Part shown: piece after piece, positions 21,335 to 25,959 of the stretch
Layout: every line of letters starts with the position of its first letter
How positions within the stretch are numbered: position 1 is the first letter of the stretch
Notes under the pieces: generated by a model
Databases searched by the model: none
What the model was told of the DNA's origin: nothing
The model's input: only the letters and a program-made list of their open reading frames with translations
Made by a program: the position numbers and the translations under genes
Origin: C00003060 sp964440795
GTDB taxonomy: Bacteria > Desulfobacterota > Desulfobacteria > Desulfobacterales > C00003060
Length of the DNA stretch: 25,959 nucleotides
Assembly: GCA_964440795.1 (NCBI GenBank)
Contig: CAYTTQ010000038.1
Coordinates: 1 to 25,959 of the forward strand
Direction of reading: 5' to 3'

Positions 21335-22366
21335 CTACAAGGCATTCAGGACGTGCCGGGCGACCGCTTCGAGAGACACTTGCTTTTCCACGGCTCCCAC
21401 CCGGAAAGCCTCTTTCGGCATGCCATATACGACACAGGAAGCTTCGTCTTGACCGACAGTCCGCGCACCTGCTTGCCTCATCTTTAACATTCCCTTCGCT
21501 CCATCCGAGCCCATTCCGGTTAGGATCACGCCCACTGCGTTGGCCCCGGCGTAGGTCGCCGTAGACTTGAAAAGCACATCTACCGCCGGCCGTTGGTGGC
21601 AAACCATAGGACCATCCTTGACACATACGTAATATCGGGCACCGCTGCGACGAAGAAGCATATGGAAATTTCCCGGTGCAACCAAACAGCGGCCGGGACG
21701 AACCGTATCCCCGTCCTTGGCCTCCTTGACTTCCATGGCACACAACATGTTGAGTCTGTCGGCAAAAGCACTGGTAAAATTTGGGGGCATATGTTGAACG
21801 ATGACGGTGCCGGGCGTATTGGCGGGAAACCCCGCCAATACATTTCTTATGGCTGTCGTTCCTCCTGTCGATGCCCCTATGGCAATCACCTTGTCCGTCG
21901 TTTCTCTGAGCGCATGGGGCGACGATTGTACAATCTCCTCTGCCGGCACACTTTTAACGCTTCCCCCGACACGTGCCCGTGCCGCCGCCTTGATCTTATC
22001 CGCAAGCTGCTGCTTCATATCGCCGACGGAATAGGCTGCACCGGGTTTTGAAAGTACTTCTACAGCACCGGCTTCAACGGCGTCCAGGGCCAAACGACCC
22101 CCCTCCCGGGTCAACGAGCTGACAATGATTACCGGCAGTGGATAATGCCTCATCAGTTTCTTTAAAAAGGTAATGCCGTCCATACGAGGCATTTCAATGT
22201 CGAGCGTTATGACATCAGGCTTAAGACCCAATATTTTATCTCGTGCTATATAGGGATCAGGGGCGGTGCCGACCACCTGAATTCCCGGTTCGTTTGAAAG
22301 CTGCTCGGTGAGAATCTTTCTCACGATGGCGGAATCATCAACAATCAGAAGTCTGATGTCTTTCAT
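21335..22366 (-). CDS. cheB: Chemotaxis methylesterase/glutamine deamidase CheB
   Basis: 343 residues; ATG 22366 follows GAGG at 9 nt, preferred to an upstream TTG. The N-terminal receiver has LLIVDDSAIVRKIL and phospho-acceptor Asp56 in VITLDIEMPRMDG. A linker leads to the CheB catalytic domain with its triad: Ser in IGASTGGTTAI, His in VQHMPPNFT and Asp in LTGMGSDGAKG. It removes methyl groups from receptors and deamidates them, opposing CheR. It sits between the MCP and cheA with 37-nt and 98-nt gaps. Confidence 0.95.
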   Translation of the reverse strand: MKDIRLLIVDDSAIVRKILTEQLSNEPGIQVVGTAPDPYIARDKILGLKPDVITLDIEMPRMDGITFLKKLMRHYPLPVIIVSSLTREGGRLALDAVEAGAVEVLSKPGAAYSVGDMKQQLADKIKAAARARVGGSVKSVPAEEIVQSSPHALRETTDKVIAIGASTGGTTAIRNVLAGFPANTPGTVIVQHMPPNFTSAFADRLNMLCAMEVKEAKDGDTVRPGRCLVAPGNFHMLLRRSGARYYVCVKDGPMVCHQRPAVDVLFKSTATYAGANAVGVILTGMGSDGAKGMLKMRQAGARTVGQDEASCVVYGMPKEAFRVGAVEKQVSLEAVARHVLNAL

Positions 22367-22403
22367 TGCTGGAAGCCTCAAAACCGCTCACGCTCTGTGC
22401 CGT

Positions 22404-23873
22404 TTAACCGGCACATGCTTTCTGAGATGAATGCCCGTTCGTATCATGGCCCCTGACGATGGTCACCAGATCCTTAACACTACTTTTCATTTGTTCAGCT
22501 TGAGCGTTCATTTGTTCCGCCGCCGAGGCGGACTCTTCTGCATTGGCTGCCGCCTTCTGAACCGCTGCGTCCATCTCGTCAACCGCCCGACTCACCTGCT
22601 GGATACCGTCGGCCTGTTCATTCGACGCAGCTGAAATCTCTCCCACCAACTCGCCTACCTTAGACGCGGACTCCGCCATATCTTTAAAAGCAGCACTCGT
22701 TTTTGTAACCAACTCGGAGCCGGAAGTTATTTTCCGGACTGTTCCCTCAATGAGACCTGATGTATTTTTGGCCGCTTCGGAAGCAGACATGGCCAGCTTT
22801 CTGACCTCTTCCGCCACTACGGCAAAACCGGCACCGGATTCCCCTGAACGCGCGGCTTCCACTGCAGCATTCAGCGCCAGCAGATTGGTCTGAAACGCAA
22901 TCGCGTCAATTGTTTTGATAATTTTTGAGATTTCTTCACTGGCGTTTGAAATGTCCTGCATAGACGTGGTCAGATGACACATGGAATCATTCGCCTTCGT
23001 GGCCACCTCATTTGTCTCCTTCATGAGCAAATCCGCTTGATTGGCATTGTCTGCGTTTTGCTTGGTCATGGAAGACATCTGTTCCAGAGACGAGGCGGTT
23101 TCTTCAAGGGACGCCGCCTGCTCGGACGAGCCTTCGGCCAACGCCTGACTGGAAGAGGACACCTCGCCGCAAGCCGTCGCCACCTGCTCAGCACCGTCGT
23201 TGAGATCGAGAATGACTTGATTGATAGGCTTGCTGATGGTTCGGGCCATGAAGCAGGACAACAGGACCGCACCGATGACGATCAGCCCCGAAACAATAAC
23301 GATTGTGTAGAAGAGTGCAGCGACTTCCTTTTGGACGTCATCGATATAGATGCCTGACCCGACAATCCAGTCCCAGTCAGGATACAGTTTCACATAAGAA
23401 ATTTTCGGAACCGGCCGGGTCTTCCCGGGTTTCGGCCAATAATAGTCCACAAAGCCGCCGCCCGCGTTCCGGCATACATCCACCATGGCCACAAAGAGTC
23501 GCTTGCCGTTCGGGTCCTGTAAATTCGACAAATGCCGGCCGTCCAGCTCGGTCTTCATGGGATGCATGATCATCTTGGGTTCCATGTTATTGATCCAGAA
23601 ATAGTCTTGTTCCTGGTACCGCAAGTGCTTTATGGCCTGTTTCGCCTGCTGCTGTGCCTCATTTGCAGATAGCGCATTGTCTTCGACCTTCCGGCTATAG
23701 TAATCCAGAACACCACAGGCGGTTTCTACCACGTGTCGCGTTTTTAGGTATTTGGCGTCATACATCCGATCCTTCACCCTGGGGAAAATCCACGCAAGCA
23801 GAATTGAAAAACTTACGACGATACCGACGCCCATCAACAAAATTTTGGTCGATAATTTGAGTTTATGTACCAT
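22404..23873 (-). CDS. Methyl-accepting chemotaxis protein with sCache_2 sensor
   Basis: 489 residues; ATG 23873 is chosen because it starts MVHKLKLSTKILLMG directly before TM1. TM1 is ILLMGVGIVVSFSILLAWIF. The periplasmic single Cache domain has the sCache_2 pattern (DYFWINNMEPKMIMHPMKTE, GGGFVDYYWPKPG, YVKLYPDWDWIVGSGIYIDD). TM2 is FYTIVIVSGLIVIGAVLLSC. HAMP is nearly absent: after TM2 only ARTISKPINQVILDLNDG precedes the coiled-coil. The signalling hairpin AIAFQTNLLALNAAVEAARSGESGAGFAVV is canonical. sCache_2 receptors often sense short carboxylates, but the ligand is unknown. No CheR/CheB tether at the C-terminus. Confidence 0.93.
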   Translation of the reverse strand: MVHKLKLSTKILLMGVGIVVSFSILLAWIFPRVKDRMYDAKYLKTRHVVETACGVLDYYSRKVEDNALSANEAQQQAKQAIKHLRYQEQDYFWINNMEPKMIMHPMKTELDGRHLSNLQDPNGKRLFVAMVDVCRNAGGGFVDYYWPKPGKTRPVPKISYVKLYPDWDWIVGSGIYIDDVQKEVAALFYTIVIVSGLIVIGAVLLSCFMARTISKPINQVILDLNDGAEQVATACGEVSSSSQALAEGSSEQAASLEETASSLEQMSSMTKQNADNANQADLLMKETNEVATKANDSMCHLTTSMQDISNASEEISKIIKTIDAIAFQTNLLALNAAVEAARSGESGAGFAVVAEEVRKLAMSASEAAKNTSGLIEGTVRKITSGSELVTKTSAAFKDMAESASKVGELVGEISAASNEQADGIQQVSRAVDEMDAAVQKAAANAEESASAAEQMNAQAEQMKSSVKDLVTIVRGHDTNGHSSQKACAG

Positions 23874-23902
23874 TGGAGTTATCCCTCCACCGAAAACCGT
23901 CA

Positions 23903-24454
23903 CTAGGCAAACGATTCCATATCGGTCCAGTTCTCGTCACCCAGCACCTTGTCCATGTCCAAAAGCATCTTAACGTCCTTATCGTTTTTGGCTATCCCAA
24001 GAATGTAGTCGGTGCTGAATTTCATGCCGAAGTTGGGCGTATCCTCAATGTCATGTTCAGAGACATTCAGTACCTCCGACACCGAATCCACAACGATGCC
24101 GATATGAACCATGCCCCATTGGCTGGAGATTTCAAGCACGATGATACAAGTCCGTTTCGCGTACTCAATCTCTCCCATGTTGAATCTCAACCTCAAATCG
24201 ACTACCGGAATAACTTTTCCTCTGAGGTTAATGACGCCTTTTACGGATTTGGGCGTTTGAGGGACCGGCGTAATGTCCTGCATTCCGATGATTTCTTTGA
24301 CCTTTAGAATGCCTATTCCGTAGTCTTCTTCAGCCATGGTAAACGTTAGATACTTCCCGCCCCGATCTGTTAACGATCCGGCCTGATTAAAATCTTCCCG
24401 AGAAGATTCTTCAGCGGCGCCTGTTGCTTGTTCGAATTCTTGCATTTCTGCCAT
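23903..24454 (-). CDS. cheW: Chemotaxis coupling protein CheW
   Basis: 183 residues with a 30-residue acidic N-terminal extension, then the CheW fold: YLTFTMAEEDYGIGILKVKEII, TPVPQTPKSVKGVINLRGKVIPVVDLRLRF and GIVVDSVSEVLNV. It links receptors to CheA. A possible ribosome site AAGGGG lies 9 nt before the ATG. It lies between the two MCP genes, the usual arrangement of one receptor array operon. Confidence 0.95.
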   Translation of the reverse strand: MAEMQEFEQATGAAEESSREDFNQAGSLTDRGGKYLTFTMAEEDYGIGILKVKEIIGMQDITPVPQTPKSVKGVINLRGKVIPVVDLRLRFNMGEIEYAKRTCIIVLEISSQWGMVHIGIVVDSVSEVLNVSEHDIEDTPNFGMKFSTDYILGIAKNDKDVKMLLDMDKVLGDENWTDMESFA

Positions 24455-24483
24455 CTCTCTTCACCCCTTTCTCAGGGTACGCC

Positions 24484-25857
24484 CTAGAAGTCTTTGAAAT
24501 CGTCGTCATTCATGGGAATGACGCTTTCAGGATTCATCTCTTTGTAAGCCGAACCGGTGGAGTCGCTGTTTTGCTGGGACGCCTTAACCGGTGGTGTCGA
24601 TTGAGGAACGTGATTAACCTCTTCTCGACCGGATCCCGTTGCGATATGGTTACGCGTGCCGGACCCCCGGCTCTTGTTGTTTCCGTTTCCGGTATCTCCC
24701 CCCACTACAGCGACCAGCTCACGTACGACGAGCTTCATTTGTTCGGCCTGGGCGTTCAATTCCTCTGATGCGGAAGCGGATTCTTCTGCGTTAGCTGCAT
24801 TTTGTTGCGTGACTTTGTCCATCTCGGCCGTGGCTTTGCTGGTTTGATCAATTCCTTGGGCCTGTTCGCTGGAGGCCGCCGCTATTTCATTTACGAGCTC
24901 TCCCACCTTCGTGGCACTTTGTGCAACCTCTTTAAAGGCTTCATTGGTTGTGGCAACGAGCTCCGACCCGCCTTTAACCCTATTTACCGTATCTTCGATA
25001 AGACCTGCCGTATTTTTGGCGGCATCAGCGGCTCTCATAGCCAGATTTCTCACCTCGTCTGCAACGACGGCGAAACCAGCCCCTGCCTCACCGGCTCTAG
25101 CGGCCTCAACTGCTGCATTGAGTGCCAACAGGTTGGTCTGAAACGCAATCTCATCGATCGTCTTGATAATCTTTTGCGTTTCTTCACTTGCACTTGATAT
25201 CCCCCCCATCGACTCGGTTAATTCGGTCATGGCATTGTTGGCTTTGTCCACCGCCTGATTGGCGGCTTTCATTAAGTTATCGGCCTGATTGGCGTTCTCC
25301 GCATTTTGCTTGGTCATGTTGGAAATTTCTTCCAGAGATGACGATGTCTCTTCCAGCGAGGCGGCCGATTCTGAAGCCCCCTCGGCTAACGACTGACTGG
25401 CCCCTGATACTTGACCGGAGGCGGAGGCCACCTGATCGGCTCCCTCGGTCAGACTGCTTACCGCCTGCATGATCGGTTTGGTTATACCCCGGGCAAAAAA
25501 GAGGACCCCAAGGATGGTCGCCGCCAGGAATGTAACACCCACGATGAGAATGACATTTCTAATGGCATTGGCGGCCGCCAAGAATTCGCTGCTCGGTTGG
25601 GTAACCCCGACACTCCAACCCGTAAGATCGACCGGTGCATATCCGGCGATTTTTTCGATCCCTTCAAAGGTGTACGTGCCCACACCGATCTCACGGCCGA
25701 GCATTTTTCTCATGATTTCTTCCATCCCGTTGAGCTTGGCCAGGTTGGTTTCAAGAATATGGTTTTCATTGGGATGTACCAAGACCAGACCGGTGGTACT
25801 TACCATGAACGGGTATCCGGTTTTTCCCACTTTTACGGACAGTGTGAAAAGAAAGGG
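24484..25857 (-). pseudogene. Methyl-accepting chemotaxis protein, N-terminally truncated
   Basis: The frame opens after an in-frame TGA at 25858-25860; a GTG at 25830 would give 448 residues. What remains of the sensor is the end of a dCache-type domain (VKVGKTGYPFMVSTTGLVLV, GIEKIAGYAPVDLTGWSVGV). TM2 follows (RNVILIVGVTFLAATILGVL), with a short ITKPIMQAVSSL junction instead of full HAMP and a complete signalling domain (EIAFQTNLLALNAAVEAARA). It ends with the acidic tail IPMNDDDFKDF. TM1 and the first half of the sensor are missing, so membrane insertion and sensing are probably lost. The break adjoins the MITE-like element at 25843-25935. Confidence 0.75.
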
Positions 25858-25935
25858 TCACATCTTAATTATTAATTATTCGTTTTTTGATCCGGTTGAT
25901 CCTGCCCTTAGGGTTCGCGCAAAAATAACTTCACA
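25843..25935. mobile_element. 93-bp MITE-like element at the truncated MCP end
   Basis: Bounded by TGTGAA at 25843 and TTCACA ending at 25935. The right part repeats, inverted, 28 bp of the permease break point (13229-13256). The left end forms a second inverted pair TGTGA...TCACA (25843-25862). It has no ORF and an AT-rich middle. No target-site duplication is visible. Removing it leaves an open frame ...ERPFLSVKVGKTG into the MCP, which is suggestive but short. Confidence 0.45.
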
Positions 25936-25959
25936 GAATGGGCGCTCGGATTTGGTTCG

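Noticed and set aside
13229..25935. One 12.7-kb composite transposon bounded by the inverted 28-bp sequences
   Set aside because: No transposase lies inside, no target duplication is visible, and the sequence right of 25935 does not obviously continue the broken permease. Independent copies of a small element are simpler.

Overview
This is one 25.96-kb piece of a draft scaffold (100 Ns at 12281-12380). The gene content suggests a Gram-negative, flagellar or twitching, probably anaerobic bacterium, most likely Desulfobacterota (old Deltaproteobacteria). The pointers are a TonB/ExbBD system, a sigma-54 activator, a dienoyl-CoA-reductase-like Fe-S flavoprotein, HAMP-poor chemoreceptors and heavy intergenic repeat content. 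That assignment is inference: there is no rRNA or other phylogenetic marker here.

Region 1 (1-10.6 kb, almost all minus strand) looks like a TonB-dependent metal uptake locus, probably nickel or cobalt. Reading in the transcription direction, a secreted protein with 23 DxDxDG-type repeats is followed by exbB (histidine-rich tail), exbD, a four-helix-bundle/IVP-family gene and tonB. After a decayed stretch come a TonB-dependent receptor, a DUF4198 protein and the first part of a NikL-like protein. The last gene is cut off by a truncated IS1595-type transposase, so the permease that usually follows is missing. Two features stand out. First, the repeat-protein/exb unit and the receptor unit each begin with a related structured leader RNA (about 9882-9980 and 4010-4121). 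The two share sequence, a stem with a compensatory base-pair swap and a U-run, and one has a consensus sigma-70 promoter. Second, the gene junctions are packed with short CCGGTT/AACCGG arrays in inverted pairs, each bracketing an insert; one insert carries the four-helix-bundle gene.

Region 2 (10.6-16.3 kb) holds a sigma-54 activator interrupted by the assembly gap, with a decayed second Fis-type HTH behind it. On the plus strand follow a thioredoxin, the N-terminal stub of an ACR3/bile-acid-symporter-type permease, a large Fe-S flavin oxidoreductase and an overlapping soluble PAS histidine kinase. The kinase and the activator both carry cysteine-bearing PAS domains and may form one redox or metal response circuit.

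Region 3 (16.3-25.9 kb, minus strand) is a 5'-truncated DUF4197 remnant, a small lipoprotein and a chemotaxis operon: truncated MCP, cheW, MCP, cheB, cheA, cheR and a stand-alone receiver. CheA has an extra N-terminal helical region and an MshEN-like module where P2 would normally be. The first MCP has lost its N-terminus next to a 93-bp MITE-like element. One end of that element is nearly identical to the sequence sitting at the break point of the ACR3-like gene 12.7 kb away.

The window contains many broken genes (transposase, NikL-like, DUF4143 ATPase, HTH fragment, permease stub, DUF4197, MCP), consistent with a repeat-rich, actively rearranging genome. I saw no tRNA, rRNA or CRISPR array.
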